Shown here one piece after another: positions 1 through 9,190 of a stretch of DNA of 16,104 nt; positions within the stretch are counted from its first letter, which is position 1; every line of letters starts with the position of its first letter. The stretch spans positions 346 through 16,449 of the forward strand of contig DBVY01000048.1 in assembly GCA_002308575.1 (NCBI GenBank), written 5' to 3'. The position numbers and the translations under genes are program-made. This DNA comes from Christensenella sp. UBA1252 (lineage in GTDB: Bacteria > Bacillota > Clostridia > Christensenellales > CAG-1252). The notes beneath the pieces were generated by a model, which was not told where the DNA came from, did not search any database, and was given only the letters and a program-made list of their open reading frames with translations.

Positions 1-38
1 TCCGCGCACATTTTGCTTCTTTTGCTCAAATAATCCAT
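1..38 (-). CDS. aspS: Aspartyl-tRNA synthetase, N-terminal start only (partial)
   Basis: Only the first twelve codons are inside the window; the gene runs off the left edge. They read MDYLSKRSKMCA, which resembles the start of bacterial AspRS, where a basic stretch and a Met-Cys or His-Cys-Gly motif precede the anticodon-binding OB fold. An AGAAGG Shine-Dalgarno lies six bases before the ATG, and the hisS stop codon lies within that spacer, so the two genes are almost certainly translated in tandem. The hisS-aspS pair is common in Bacillota, which supports the call. AspRS charges tRNA-Asp with aspartate in the cytoplasm. The identification rests on a dozen residues plus context, so it is likely rather than certain. 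Confidence 0.75.
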   Translation of the reverse strand, partial: MDYLSKRSKMCA

Positions 39-39
39 A

Positions 40-1293
40 TTACGCCTTCTTTTGAGAGAGATAGTCCGCGAGGCTTTCGATCGCGGTTTCGTTTTCTTCT
101 CCCGTCTTCATATTTTTAACTTTCACGACGCCCTTTTCGATCTCTTCTTCGCCGATCACGACGGTAAATTTCGATCCGAGTTTGTCCGAAAGCTTCATTT
201 GTGATTTCAAGCTCCTGCCCATGACGTCGCATTCGGCGGCGATGCCCGCGTTTCGAAGTTGCGCGGTCAATTTGAAAGCATCGTCCGAAGCGCCGATATT
301 CGCGATAAAGACGTCGGGTGACGGTTCTTCGCCGAACGAGGCGCCGACCGCGGTCATCGTCAAGACCAGCCTTTCGATCCCCATGCCGAAGCCGACCGCG
401 GGACAGGGTTTCCCGCCGATCTGTTCGATCAGGTTATTATATCTGCCGCCGCCGCAAACCGTTGCTTTCGCGCCGATGTTTCCCGCAACGAACTCAAAGA
501 CCGTCTTCGTGTAATAATCCAACCCTCTGACGATCTTATCGTCTTCTTCAAAAGGAATCTCCGACATTATCAAAAGATCCTTCACGCGCTCGTGGTGCTT
601 ACGACAACCATCGCAGAGGTAAGAAAGCACGGAAGGCGCGCCCTCAGCGATCGCGGCGCATTTTTCTTCCTTGCAATCCAAAATGCGTAAAGGGTTTTTA
701 TCCAGCCTTTCGCGGCAAGTCGGGCAAAGCTCTTCCTCCCGCGATGCGAAATACTCTTTCAGCGCGCGGTTATATTCCTTGCGGCATTCGGGGCAACCGA
801 TGCTGTTGATCCGAAGCTCCAAACCCGTGATTCCCAAGCGATCGAACAGCGTTTTGGCGATCAGCATGACCTCGACGTCCTGCTCGGGGGTGTCAGCGCC
901 GTAGATCTCGACGCCGAATTGATGGTGTTCGCGCAACCTGCCCGCTTGCGGTCTTTCATAACGGAAAACGGGGGTTTCATAGTACATTTTCAAAGGTTGC
1001 GGCAAAGCGGACAGCGAATTCTCGATATAGCTTCTCGCAACGCCCGCCGTTCCCTCGGGTTTCAAGGTCACGCTTCTTCCGCCTTTATCCTCAAAGGTGT
1101 ACATTTCCTTATTCACGATATCCGTCGTGTCGCCGACGCCGCGGAGAAAAAGTTCGGTATGCTCAAAGGTCGGAGTCGCGATCTTGCGAATATTGAAAAG
1201 ACGCGTAACGGCGCGGATCTCCTCTTCGATCTTCGCCCACTTGTAACTTTCCTGCGGCAAAAGGTCTTTCGTACCTTTCATGATGTTGATCAT
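40..1293 (-). CDS. hisS: Histidyl-tRNA synthetase
   Basis: Class II aminoacyl-tRNA synthetase of 417 residues that attaches histidine to tRNA-His. Visible motifs are the N-terminal KGTKDLLP, motif 2 (FRYERPQAGR..., residues 110-127), the histidine-specific RGLDYYTK loop (256-263) and motif 3 (AVGFGMGIERL, 299-309). A C-terminal anticodon-binding domain starts near residue 325. Between motif 2 and the histidine loop are eight cysteines in four pairs (167/170, 190/193, 207/212, 227/230). As far as I recall, this cysteine-rich insertion occurs in many clostridial HisRS and may bind zinc. The start is set by AAGGAG seven bases upstream, which overlaps the TAA of hslU; the gap to hslU is 11 bases. 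Length matches the family. Nothing suggests a paralogue such as HisZ, because all catalytic motifs are intact. Confidence 0.97.
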   Translation of the reverse strand: MINIMKGTKDLLPQESYKWAKIEEEIRAVTRLFNIRKIATPTFEHTELFLRGVGDTTDIVNKEMYTFEDKGGRSVTLKPEGTAGVARSYIENSLSALPQPLKMYYETPVFRYERPQAGRLREHHQFGVEIYGADTPEQDVEVMLIAKTLFDRLGITGLELRINSIGCPECRKEYNRALKEYFASREEELCPTCRERLDKNPLRILDCKEEKCAAIAEGAPSVLSYLCDGCRKHHERVKDLLIMSEIPFEEDDKIVRGLDYYTKTVFEFVAGNIGAKATVCGGGRYNNLIEQIGGKPCPAVGFGMGIERLVLTMTAVGASFGEEPSPDVFIANIGASDDAFKLTAQLRNAGIAAECDVMGRSLKSQMKLSDKLGSKFTVVIGEEEIEKGVVKVKNMKTGEENETAIESLADYLSQKKA

Positions 1294-1304
1294 TTTTTCG
1301 CTCC

Positions 1305-2627
1305 TTAAATGATATAGCGTTTGAGATCGAGATCGACGAACTCTTTGCAGAGATGCGCCTCGACGTACGGGAGATCGACGACGACTTCACGCGCTTCCCC
1401 GTTCGCTTCGTAAGAAACGTCCGACAAAAGCGCTTCGATCAACGAATGCAAACGACGCGCGCCGATATTTTCGCTGTTCGTGTTTTCGAGCGAGGCGAGC
1501 TCCGCGATCTTTTCGATCGCTTCCTTCGTAAATTTCAAATCGATACCGTCCACTTTCAACAGCGCCGAGTACATCTTCAAAAGCGCGTTCGAAGGCTCGG
1601 TCAGAATGCGCACGAAATCCTCCTTCGTCAAGCTGTTCAGCGTAACGACGACCGGGAACCTGCCCTGTAATTCGGGGATCAGGTCTTTGACTTCGGAGAT
1701 GTGGAAAGCGCCGGCCGCGATAAACAGAATGAAATCGGTGCGAATGCTTCCGTACTTCGTCGTAACCGTAGATCCTTCGACGATCGGAAGGATATCCCTT
1801 TGCACGCCTTCGCGCGAAACGTCCGGACCGCCTCTCGAAGATCCCATACTCGAACCCGCGATCTTATCGATTTCATCGATAAAGATGATGCCCTCTTGCT
1901 CGGCGCGACGAAGCGCTTCCGCGGCGACGCTGTCCGTGTCGATCAACTTGTCCGACTCTTCGAGGATCAGCATACGCATCGCGTCCTTAACGTACAACTT
2001 GCGTTTCTTTTTGGGCTTACCGCCGCCGAACTGCTTAAAAATGTCGCCGAGATTGATCTCCGCGCCTTGCCCCGTTTGCATCATCTGCACGGGTTTTTGC
2101 GGTTCGGAAACTTCAATCTCGATCTGCATTTCATCCAGCTTTCCGTCCAAGAGTTCTTCGGAGATCGCCTCGGCGAGTTGCGCCTCGGGCACGTCCGGAG
2201 AAAGCTCCTTACGGATCGGCAGGATCACTTTGACAAGTTTTTGCACCGCCGCTTGCGTGGCGCGGGGCTTCAATTCCTCGTAGCGCTCTTCTTTGACCAA
2301 ACGGATCGCGGCTTCCACGAGGTCGCGCACCATGGATTCGACGTCGCGCCCGACGTAGCCGACTTCGGTAAATTTCGTAGCTTCTACCTTGACGAGCGGC
2401 GCTTTGACGAGCTTTGCCAAACGACGGGCGATTTCCGTTTTACCGACGCCCGTCGGTCCTTTCATAATGATATTTTTCGGGGTGATCTCTTCGCGGATCG
2501 CGTCGTCCAAACGACTGCGTCTGTAACGATTGCGCAGAGCGACCGCGACGCTTCTTTTCGCTTCGTCCTGCCCGATGATGTATTTATCGAGTTCCGCAAC
2601 GATCTCTTTCGGGGTATACAATTCCAT
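1305..2627 (-). CDS. hslU: HslU, ATPase subunit of the HslUV (ClpYQ) protease
   Basis: AAA+ unfoldase of 440 residues that caps the HslV proteolytic core, unfolds substrates and threads them inward. The Walker A motif GPTGVGKT is at residues 57-64 and Walker B (IIFIDE) at about 247-252. The pore loop GYVG is at 90-93. The variable I-domain (about 110-240), which distinguishes HslU from ClpX, is present with an acidic and lysine-rich section. The C-terminus ends DLDLKRYII, the kind of tail HslU inserts into HslV pockets. The ATG overlaps the hslV stop by one base (TAATG), with GGAGG seven bases upstream inside hslV, so the two subunits are translationally coupled. The family assignment is clear. 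Confidence 0.97.
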   Translation of the reverse strand: MELYTPKEIVAELDKYIIGQDEAKRSVAVALRNRYRRSRLDDAIREEITPKNIIMKGPTGVGKTEIARRLAKLVKAPLVKVEATKFTEVGYVGRDVESMVRDLVEAAIRLVKEERYEELKPRATQAAVQKLVKVILPIRKELSPDVPEAQLAEAISEELLDGKLDEMQIEIEVSEPQKPVQMMQTGQGAEINLGDIFKQFGGGKPKKKRKLYVKDAMRMLILEESDKLIDTDSVAAEALRRAEQEGIIFIDEIDKIAGSSMGSSRGGPDVSREGVQRDILPIVEGSTVTTKYGSIRTDFILFIAAGAFHISEVKDLIPELQGRFPVVVTLNSLTKEDFVRILTEPSNALLKMYSALLKVDGIDLKFTKEAIEKIAELASLENTNSENIGARRLHSLIEALLSDVSYEANGEAREVVVDLPYVEAHLCKEFVDLDLKRYII

Positions 2628-3160
2628 TATAAAACCTCCACCGTCAAATTCGAATTCGTAAACACGCAGAGATCGGAAGCGATCTTCATCGCCTTCCGCG
2701 CGATCTCTTCCGCGCCCATTCCTTCGATGTCGTACAGCGCGCGAGCCGCCGCCAGCGCGTAATTGCCGCCGCTACCGATCGCGCAAACGCCCGAATCGGG
2801 TTCGATGACTTCGCCCGTTCCCGAGAGAACCAAGAGATTGTCCTTATCCGCCGCGATCAACATCGCTTGCAGTTGGCGGGGCATTTTATCGTTTCTCCAA
2901 AGCTCCGCGAGTTCAACCGCGCTGCGCATTAAGTTGCCGCTGAATTTTTGAAGCATTTTTTCGAATTTTTCACTCAGCGAAAAGGCGTCCGAAACGCTAC
3001 CCGCGAACCCGACGACAACCTTACCGCCGTAGATCCTTTTAACTTTGACCGCGTTCGCCTTAAAGACGACGCTTTCGCCCATCGTGACCTGACCGTCGCC
3101 GGCGATCACCGTGACGCCGTCCTTTTTGACGGCGCATATCGTCGTTCCTTTAAATTCCAT
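2627..3160 (-). CDS. hslV: HslV, proteasome-like peptidase subunit of HslUV
   Basis: Threonine peptidase of 177 residues that forms the two-ring core of the HslUV protease. A five-residue leader (MEFKG) precedes the Thr-Thr that should become the mature N-terminus, with Thr6 as nucleophile after processing. Asp22 in the GDGQ motif and a lysine near residue 39 match catalytic positions in E. coli HslV. The glycine-rich [14 protein letters not shown] segment is typical. In Bacillus the homologue (ClpQ/CodW) uses an N-terminal serine; this copy keeps the usual threonine. The start is supported by AAAGGAG six bases upstream, and that site lies inside the end of trmFO, whose stop is three bases away. 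In Bacillus xerC lies between trmFO and hslV; here nothing does. Confidence 0.97.
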   Translation of the reverse strand: MEFKGTTICAVKKDGVTVIAGDGQVTMGESVVFKANAVKVKRIYGGKVVVGFAGSVSDAFSLSEKFEKMLQKFSGNLMRSAVELAELWRNDKMPRQLQAMLIAADKDNLLVLSGTGEVIEPDSGVCAIGSGGNYALAAARALYDIEGMGAEEIARKAMKIASDLCVFTNSNLTVEVL

Positions 3161-3163
3161 AAT

Positions 3164-4474
3164 TTACTCCTTTAACGCGCGTTCGAACGACTGCGCGTAT
3201 GCTTTTATATCGTTTGCCGACCGCTCGGCGTAAAACGCTTTGCGCAAGGCTTTGTCACGGATCCTCTTCTCGGGCGGAGGCAGGATCCCGAAGTTTGCGT
3301 TCATCGGCTGAAAATCCTTGTTTTCCGTCGAAACGTACTTGGTTAAAGCCCCCATGATCGTGGTTTCGGGAAGGGGCTCCATCTTTTTCCCTTTTAGGAC
3401 AGCCGCCGCGTTCATGCCCGCGATCATTCCGCTCATCGCGCTCTCCATATACCCTTCGACGCCCGAAAGCTGCCCTGCGATCCAAAGGTTTTCCGCCTTT
3501 TTTACTTTGAAAAAGCCGTCTATGACCTTAGGCGCATTGATAAACGTGTTTCGATGCATCACGCCGTAGCGGACGTACTCCGCGTTTTTCAGGGCGGGGA
3601 TCAGCCCGAAGACGCGCTTTTGCTCGGGAAACGTCAGGCTGGTTTGGAAACCGACGAGGTTATAAAGGTCGCCCGCGGCGTTCTCCTTACGGAGTTGCAA
3701 GACCGCGTAATACTTCTCTCCCGTTTCCGGGTGACGAAGCCCGACCGGACGCAACGGCCCGAACCGAATGCAATCCACTCCGCCTTTCGCCATAACTTCG
3801 ATCGGCATGCAACCGTCGAAATAGGCGCCTTCCACTTCCTGTTTCGCTCGATCAGCGGAGATCAACGCGGCGTAAAACGCTTGGTATTCCTCCTTGTTCA
3901 TCGGGGCGTTCAGATAATCTTTCTCCCCTTTCCCGTAACGCGAAGCGAAGAACGCATGGGAAAGATCGACGCTTTCCGCCGTTACGATCGGCGCGGCTGC
4001 ATCGAAGAAGGAAAGACCTTTTTCACCCGTAAGTTCGATCAGCGCCTCGGACATCGCGGGGCTCGTTAGGGGGCCGGTCGCAACGATCGTGGGAACGGAT
4101 AGATCGAGCGAAGTTACTTCCTCTCGAATCAACCGAAAGCCTCGATACGCGGACAAGATCGCTTCTATTTCTTGCGAAAAGATCTCTCGATCCACGCCGA
4201 GGGCGCCGCCGCAGGGCACCTTGGCTTTCTCCGCCGCGCGAAGCACAATGCTTCCGAAGGCGCGCATTTCCGTCTTCAAAGCGCCGCTCGCGGTATCGGG
4301 CAGGTCGCTCTTCAAACTGTTGGAACAAACGAGCTCGGCAAGGCGATCCGTCTTATGCGCCGGCGTTTGCACGACGGGACGCATTTCGTAAAGCTCGACG
4401 TCGATCCCTTCTTCCAAAAGGCGATACGCCGCTTCCGCGCCCGCAAGACCTCCGCCGACGATCCTTACTTTCAT
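3164..4474 (-). CDS. trmFO: tRNA (uracil-54-C5)-methyltransferase, folate/FAD-dependent (TrmFO)
   Basis: Flavoprotein that makes ribothymidine at position 54 of tRNA using methylenetetrahydrofolate as carbon donor. The protein is 436 residues from this ATG. The N-terminus has the FAD-binding GGGLAGAEAA motif (residues 7-16), followed by MRP...TPAHKTD and LVCSNSLKSD with Cys50. The second family-conserved cysteine is Cys222 in DGCMPIEVMA; these match the two functionally important cysteines of the Bacillus enzyme. An in-frame TTG 30 bases upstream (4504) would add ten residues before the conserved KVRIVGGG start, so I prefer the ATG at 4474. That ATG overlaps the topA stop as ATGA, with a short-spaced GAGG upstream. 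TrmFO is typical of Bacillota, in contrast to the SAM-dependent TrmA of enterobacteria. Confidence 0.96.
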   Translation of the reverse strand: MKVRIVGGGLAGAEAAYRLLEEGIDVELYEMRPVVQTPAHKTDRLAELVCSNSLKSDLPDTASGALKTEMRAFGSIVLRAAEKAKVPCGGALGVDREIFSQEIEAILSAYRGFRLIREEVTSLDLSVPTIVATGPLTSPAMSEALIELTGEKGLSFFDAAAPIVTAESVDLSHAFFASRYGKGEKDYLNAPMNKEEYQAFYAALISADRAKQEVEGAYFDGCMPIEVMAKGGVDCIRFGPLRPVGLRHPETGEKYYAVLQLRKENAAGDLYNLVGFQTSLTFPEQKRVFGLIPALKNAEYVRYGVMHRNTFINAPKVIDGFFKVKKAENLWIAGQLSGVEGYMESAMSGMIAGMNAAAVLKGKKMEPLPETTIMGALTKYVSTENKDFQPMNANFGILPPPEKRIRDKALRKAFYAERSANDIKAYAQSFERALKE

Positions 4475-6543
4475 TTTTCCTCGGTATGTTTGCAGTTCGT
4501 GCAAACGTACTTCGTTACGCCCTTCGAGCGCTTCACGATCATCGTGGACTTACACTCGGGGCAAAGATACGGCGCGGGGATATCCCAACTTGCGAATTTA
4601 CAGGTCGGATAATCGCTGCACCCGTAAAAGGTTTTCCCCGCCTTGCTGCGCTTTTTCAAAACGTCCTTTCCGCAGAGCGGGCAAGTTGCGACCTTTTCCG
4701 ACTCCATCGAAAGAATATTGCGGCAGTTCGGGAAATTCGGACACGCGAGGAATTTTCCGAATTTTCCGTCTTTAATGACCATCATCGCGCCGCATTTATC
4801 GCACTTTACGTCCGAAACTTCGTACTCCTTTTTGACCGCCGAACCGTCCTTGAACGCCTTTTTGACTTCAAGGATAAACCCGGGATAAAACGCGCCGATC
4901 AGGTCCTGCCACTTGCGCCCTTCCTCAACTTCGTCAAGTTCCTTTTCCATTTTGGCGGTAAACTTTAAATCCATAATATCGGGGAAGAATTTGACGATCG
5001 AATCGCAAACGGTTTCGCCGAGCGCGGTCGATTTCAAGCTCTTTCCTTCTTTTTCGGTATAAGTACGTTTCGCGAGCACGGAAAGGATCGAAGCATAGGT
5101 ACTCGGTCTTCCGATCCCGTTTTCTTCCATCGCTTTGATCAAGGAGCTTTCGGTGTAACGCTGCGGAGGTTTCGTAAACTTTTGCTCGTACTTTAATTCC
5201 GAAAGATCGAGCGTATCCCCTTCTTCGATCGCGGGAAGAAGCGCGTTTTCTTCACCCTCCTCTTCGTTTACGTGCGAACGGAAATCCGCATACGCGGCGG
5301 TAAAGCCGGGGAATTTCATCGTGCGACCTTGCACTTTGAACCCGAACTTGTGTTCGTCGCCCTCGGCGTTGATATGCACTTTCAACGTGTCGTACTGCGC
5401 CGCCGCCATTTGGCTGGCAACGAAACGATCATAGATCAACTTATACACGTTGTACTGATTGCGTTGCAATTTGGTTTTCAAAGACTCCGGCGTGCGATCG
5501 AGCGAGATCGGGCGAATCGCTTCGTGCGCGTCCTGCGCTTGCTGTTTGACCGCGAATTTATTCGGAAATTTTGGATAAAACTCCGCGCCGTACGTGTCAA
5601 TGATATGCTTTTTCGCCGCAAAGACCGCGTCGTCCGCAACGCGTACCGAGTCGGTACGGATATAGGTTACGAGCGCAACGTGCCCCTCGCCTTCGATCTC
5701 GCATCCCTCGTAAAGCTGTTGCGCGATTTGCATGACTTGCGGGGCGCTCATCGAGAACTTCGTCGTTGCGTCCTGTTGCAACGTCGAGGTCGTAAACGGC
5801 GGCATCGGCGAAACTTTTTGCACACTCTTTTTGACTTCGTCCACGATATAGGGCTTTCCTTCGATCTTGGAAAGCAATTTGTCCAAAACCTCTTTGTTCG
5901 GGATCTTGAACTTCTTTCCGTCCACGTCGAAAAAGATCGCCTTGAACGGCTTTTTCGCCTTGAAAAATGCGTGTAATGTCCAATACTCTTCGGGCTTGAA
6001 GTCACGGATCTCGCGCTCACGATCAACGACCATGCGAAGCGCGGCGGACTGCACCCTGCCCGCGGAAAGACCGTTCTTGATCTTTCTCGACAAAACGGGC
6101 GAAATCTTGTAACCGACGATACGGTCGAGCACGCGGCGCGCCTGTTGGGCGTCCACGAGGCTTTTATTGATCTTTCTCGGCGAGTCCAAGGCTTTTAAAA
6201 CCGCTTTCTTCGAGATCTCGTTGAACTCGATGCGGATATCGTCGTCCGGAAGCCCCAAAACGGTTTGCAGGTGCCAACTGATCGCTTCTCCCTCGCGGTC
6301 CGGGTCGGTTGCGAGATAGACTTGGTCGCTCTGCTTGACCGCCGCTTTCAACGAGGCGATCGTACGCTCTTTGTCGGGCGAAATGACGTACTCCGGTTCA
6401 AAGGAATGCTCGACGTCGACGCCGAGCCGTTTTTCGGGAAGGTCGCTGATATGTCCGCCGGACGCAAGGACTTTATATCCTTGTCCGAGATACTTTCCGA
6501 TGGTCTTTGCTTTATGTGGTGATTCTACGATTACTAACTTCAT
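4471..6543 (-). CDS. topA: DNA topoisomerase I (type IA)
   Basis: Enzyme of 690 residues that relaxes negative supercoils by single-strand passage. The Toprim domain shows the VESPHKAKTI motif with Glu7 and the DPDREGE motif with Asp80, Asp82 and Glu84. The active-site tyrosine is Tyr294 in TYIRTDS. Three C-terminal zinc ribbons are intact: Cys581/584/601/607, Cys621/624/642/648 and Cys661/664/681/684. The start follows GGAG by four bases. The gap to dprA is 26 bases with no promoter or terminator I could recognise, and the gene ends in an ATGA overlap with trmFO. The dprA-topA-trmFO order is a hallmark of Bacillota and supports one transcription unit. Confidence 0.97.
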   Translation of the reverse strand: MKLVIVESPHKAKTIGKYLGQGYKVLASGGHISDLPEKRLGVDVEHSFEPEYVISPDKERTIASLKAAVKQSDQVYLATDPDREGEAISWHLQTVLGLPDDDIRIEFNEISKKAVLKALDSPRKINKSLVDAQQARRVLDRIVGYKISPVLSRKIKNGLSAGRVQSAALRMVVDREREIRDFKPEEYWTLHAFFKAKKPFKAIFFDVDGKKFKIPNKEVLDKLLSKIEGKPYIVDEVKKSVQKVSPMPPFTTSTLQQDATTKFSMSAPQVMQIAQQLYEGCEIEGEGHVALVTYIRTDSVRVADDAVFAAKKHIIDTYGAEFYPKFPNKFAVKQQAQDAHEAIRPISLDRTPESLKTKLQRNQYNVYKLIYDRFVASQMAAAQYDTLKVHINAEGDEHKFGFKVQGRTMKFPGFTAAYADFRSHVNEEEGEENALLPAIEEGDTLDLSELKYEQKFTKPPQRYTESSLIKAMEENGIGRPSTYASILSVLAKRTYTEKEGKSLKSTALGETVCDSIVKFFPDIMDLKFTAKMEKELDEVEEGRKWQDLIGAFYPGFILEVKKAFKDGSAVKKEYEVSDVKCDKCGAMMVIKDGKFGKFLACPNFPNCRNILSMESEKVATCPLCGKDVLKKRSKAGKTFYGCSDYPTCKFASWDIPAPYLCPECKSTMIVKRSKGVTKYVCTNCKHTEEK

Positions 6544-6569
6544 ATCTCTCCGTTCCGCGTTTTACGCGA

Positions 6570-7658
6570 TCAAATTCCGTAATAATTTCCGGGCAGTTTT
6601 TTAATAACGCCCAACACTTCGAGCTTGGTCAGGGTCGCCATCAATTCACCCATGGCAAGACCGGTTTCCGCGATCAATTCTTCGAAGTGCTTATCGTCTT
6701 CCTTCAAAAGGTCGTACACGATGATCTCGCTCGTTGAGAGCTGCACCGCTTCCTCTTCCTTTTGAGGCGCCTCTTTTTTATAAAAATCCAATATGTCCGT
6801 CGGCGAGCAAGCCGGCAAGACCAACGGATTATGCAAGAGTTCGTTCGAGCCCTTGCTCTTTTCGCTGAAAATGTTTCCGGGCACGGCGAACACGTCCTTT
6901 CCCTGATCGAACGCATGTTCGACGGTCAAAAGCGTTCCGCTTTTTATCCCCGCTTCGACGACGAGGACGCCTTCGGAAAGCGCGCTGATCAAGCGGTTCC
7001 TTTCGGGGAAATGGAAGGAAACGGGCCCCACGCCGAAGAAATACTCCGAGAGCAAAAGCCCTTTTTCCGCGACCGATTTATAGAGTTCCTTATTCTCCGC
7101 GGGATACACGCGATCCAACCCGCACCCGATCACGCCGATCGTTTTTCCGCTTATTTCTATCGCCGCTCGATGCGCGATCGAATCGATACCGCGCGCAAGC
7201 CCGCTTACGATCACGAAGCCTGCCGCCGCCAGATCTTTGGCGAAATATTCCGCCGCGTCGCGTCCGTAACGGGTGGGCGCCCGCGTTCCGATGACGGCGA
7301 TACCCTCTTCGGACAAAAGCCGTTCATCCCCTTTGCAAAACAAAGCGAGAGGCGGTTCGTCGATTGAAGACAGCTTTTTCGGATATGCGTCGTCTTCTTC
7401 GAAAAGAGCGAATGAATCCGTCTTTTCCATATAATCGAGAACGTGATCCGCTCGAAAGCCGCGCTTGACTTCCGCAAGGCGATCGATGAGTCCTTCCCCG
7501 ATCTTTGCGATCTCGGAGGACAAACTCTCCAAAGAAGGAAAGAGTTCCTTCGGGGAATCGGTCAGGGAAAGAAGCGCCTGTTTTTGGCGAAACGTCAACC
7601 CTTGCACAGCGGCAAGCTCGATCTTCGCGATTTGATCCTCCGAATACTCTCTCGTCAT
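6570..7658 (-). CDS. dprA: DNA-processing protein DprA (Smf)
   Basis: Protein of 362 residues that binds incoming single-stranded DNA and loads RecA during natural transformation. An N-terminal helical region (1 to about 70) precedes a Rossmann-like DNA_processg_A domain. Signatures of that domain are GTRAPTRYG (124-132), SGLARGID (152-159), FPERNRLIS (217-225), KSGTL (239-243) and PGNIF (260-264). The last 55 residues look like the DprA winged helix. An in-frame TTG nine bases upstream exists, but the ATG at 7658 gives a one-base overlap with the comM stop (TGATG), and AGGAAG lies 11 bases before it. Being next to comM, another transformation gene, supports a DNA-uptake role. DprA is also kept by species not known to be competent. 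Confidence 0.95.
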   Translation of the reverse strand: MTREYSEDQIAKIELAAVQGLTFRQKQALLSLTDSPKELFPSLESLSSEIAKIGEGLIDRLAEVKRGFRADHVLDYMEKTDSFALFEEDDAYPKKLSSIDEPPLALFCKGDERLLSEEGIAVIGTRAPTRYGRDAAEYFAKDLAAAGFVIVSGLARGIDSIAHRAAIEISGKTIGVIGCGLDRVYPAENKELYKSVAEKGLLLSEYFFGVGPVSFHFPERNRLISALSEGVLVVEAGIKSGTLLTVEHAFDQGKDVFAVPGNIFSEKSKGSNELLHNPLVLPACSPTDILDFYKKEAPQKEEEAVQLSTSEIIVYDLLKEDDKHFEELIAETGLAMGELMATLTKLEVLGVIKKLPGNYYGI

Positions 7659-9190
7659 CAGTTCCAATACTTCCTATCCAGCGAACGATACTGGATCGCT
7701 TCCGCCACGTGAGCAGTTTCGATTTGATCTTTCCCTTCGAGATCCGCGATCGTCCTCGCGACGCGCAGGATCCTGAAACTCGCCCTCGCGCTCAAAGACA
7801 GCTTCTTGAACGCCGTTTCCATCAACGTTTCCGCTTCGGGCGGGATCTGACAGAATTCGCGGATCAAACGATTGTTCATATCCGAATTCGTGTAGATCGG
7901 CATCTTTTCGAAGCGCTTCGATTGGATCGCGCGCGCTTTCATCACGCGCTCTTTGACGACCGCGCTCTTCTCCTCTTCTTTCTTGCTTCGCATCTCTCCG
8001 AATTCGATCGCGTCCATTTCGATCTGAATGTCGATCCTGTCGAGGAGCGGACCGGACAATTTGTTTATATATCTTCTTATTGCCTGCGGCGTACAGGTGC
8101 AAACGTGCTTCTTCGAGCCGTAATTTCCGCAGGGACAAGGGTTCATACTGCCGATCAGCATAAAGTTTGCGGGATAGCGAACGGTCTGTTGCACGCGCGA
8201 CACGGTTACGACGCCGTCTTCGAGAGGCTGACGCAACGTTTCGAGGGCGTGACGGGTGTACTCGGGTACTTCGTCCAAGAACAAAACGCCGTGATTGGCG
8301 AGCGAAACTTCGCCCGGTTTCGCCTTGTGACCGCCGCCGATCAAAGCGGGAACGGTCGTCGTGTGGTGCGGCGTACGGAACGGACGACGGGTTACGATAC
8401 CCTTTTTCTCGTCCAAGATCCCCGCAATGCTATGCACCTTCGTAACCTCGATCGCTTCTTCGAACGTTAAGTCCGGCATAATGCTGACCACGCATTTCGC
8501 GACCATGCTCTTGCCGGCGCCCGGCGGCCCGATCATTAAAATATTATGTCCGCCCGCGACAGCGACTTCGAGCGCGCGCTTGGCGGCGACTTGCCCTTTG
8601 ACCTCGCTGAAATCGACGTCGAACATATCTTCCTCGTCGTCCGATTTGAATTCGTTATACGGAACGGGCGCGAATTCACCCTCGCCTTCGAGAAGCTCGC
8701 AAGCCTCTTTCAGCGTCCGGACGCAATAGCATTCGATGCCCTTTACAAAACTCGCTTCCGCCGCGTTTTCCGCGGGAATGATGAATTTCTTATAGCCCTG
8801 TTGCATCCCGGAGATCAGGATCGCGATCAACCCGTTGATCGGGCGAAGCTTCCCGTCCAGCGAGAGCTCTCCGAGGATCACGTAATCCTTATACGTTTTC
8901 GAAAACAGTTGCTCGGACGCAACGAGCACGCCGACCGAGATCGGAAGATCGAACAGCGATCCTTCCTTTTTCGTGTCCGCGGGCGCGAGATTGACGATGA
9001 CCCGTTTGATCGGAAAATGGTAACCGCTGTTTTTGATCGCAGACGTTACCCTCTCCGCGGATTCTTTGATCGCCGCATCGGGAAGACCGATGATCTCGAC
9101 TTTGGGCAAGCCGGCGTTGATGTCGATCTCGATGTCGACCTTATAGCCGTCCATGCCCGTTAGGGCAAAACTATTTATTTTCGCCAACAT
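7658..9190 (-). CDS. comM: ComM / YifB-family Mg-chelatase-like AAA+ ATPase
   Basis: Protein of 510 residues. In transformable bacteria ComM is a hexameric helicase that helps branch migration during integration of foreign DNA. The N-terminal 1-170 is the Lon-protease-like (ChlI) domain. The AAA+ core has Walker A GPPGAGKS (221-228) and Walker B VLFLDE (302-307). A cysteine cluster at 352, 354, 364 and 366 (NPCPCG ... CTCTP) and a C-terminal Mg-chelatase domain are standard for the family. The reading frame extends 27 codons further up, but the extension is arginine-rich and unlike the family. The family start is MLAKINSFALTGMDGY, and an AAGGAG ten bases before 9190 fits it. This start places the first 20 bases inside the end of the upstream membrane-protein gene. 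Confidence 0.94.
   Translation of the reverse strand: MLAKINSFALTGMDGYKVDIEIDINAGLPKVEIIGLPDAAIKESAERVTSAIKNSGYHFPIKRVIVNLAPADTKKEGSLFDLPISVGVLVASEQLFSKTYKDYVILGELSLDGKLRPINGLIAILISGMQQGYKKFIIPAENAAEASFVKGIECYCVRTLKEACELLEGEGEFAPVPYNEFKSDDEEDMFDVDFSEVKGQVAAKRALEVAVAGGHNILMIGPPGAGKSMVAKCVVSIMPDLTFEEAIEVTKVHSIAGILDEKKGIVTRRPFRTPHHTTTVPALIGGGHKAKPGEVSLANHGVLFLDEVPEYTRHALETLRQPLEDGVVTVSRVQQTVRYPANFMLIGSMNPCPCGNYGSKKHVCTCTPQAIRRYINKLSGPLLDRIDIQIEMDAIEFGEMRSKKEEEKSAVVKERVMKARAIQSKRFEKMPIYTNSDMNNRLIREFCQIPPEAETLMETAFKKLSLSARASFRILRVARTIADLEGKDQIETAHVAEAIQYRSLDRKYWN

Noticed and set aside
545..800. Eight-cysteine cluster in HisRS as a novel zinc module
   Set aside because: As far as I recall, paired cysteines in this insertion occur in many clostridial HisRS proteins, so I treat it as a known family variant rather than something new.
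1701..2762. Long open frame on the plus strand opposite hslU and hslV
   Set aside because: The product is rich in Arg, Asp and Phe, has no domain logic, and lies antisense to two unmistakable genes. It is a codon-bias shadow, as are the long plus-strand frames at 7505-8470, 9153-10025 and 13728-14642.
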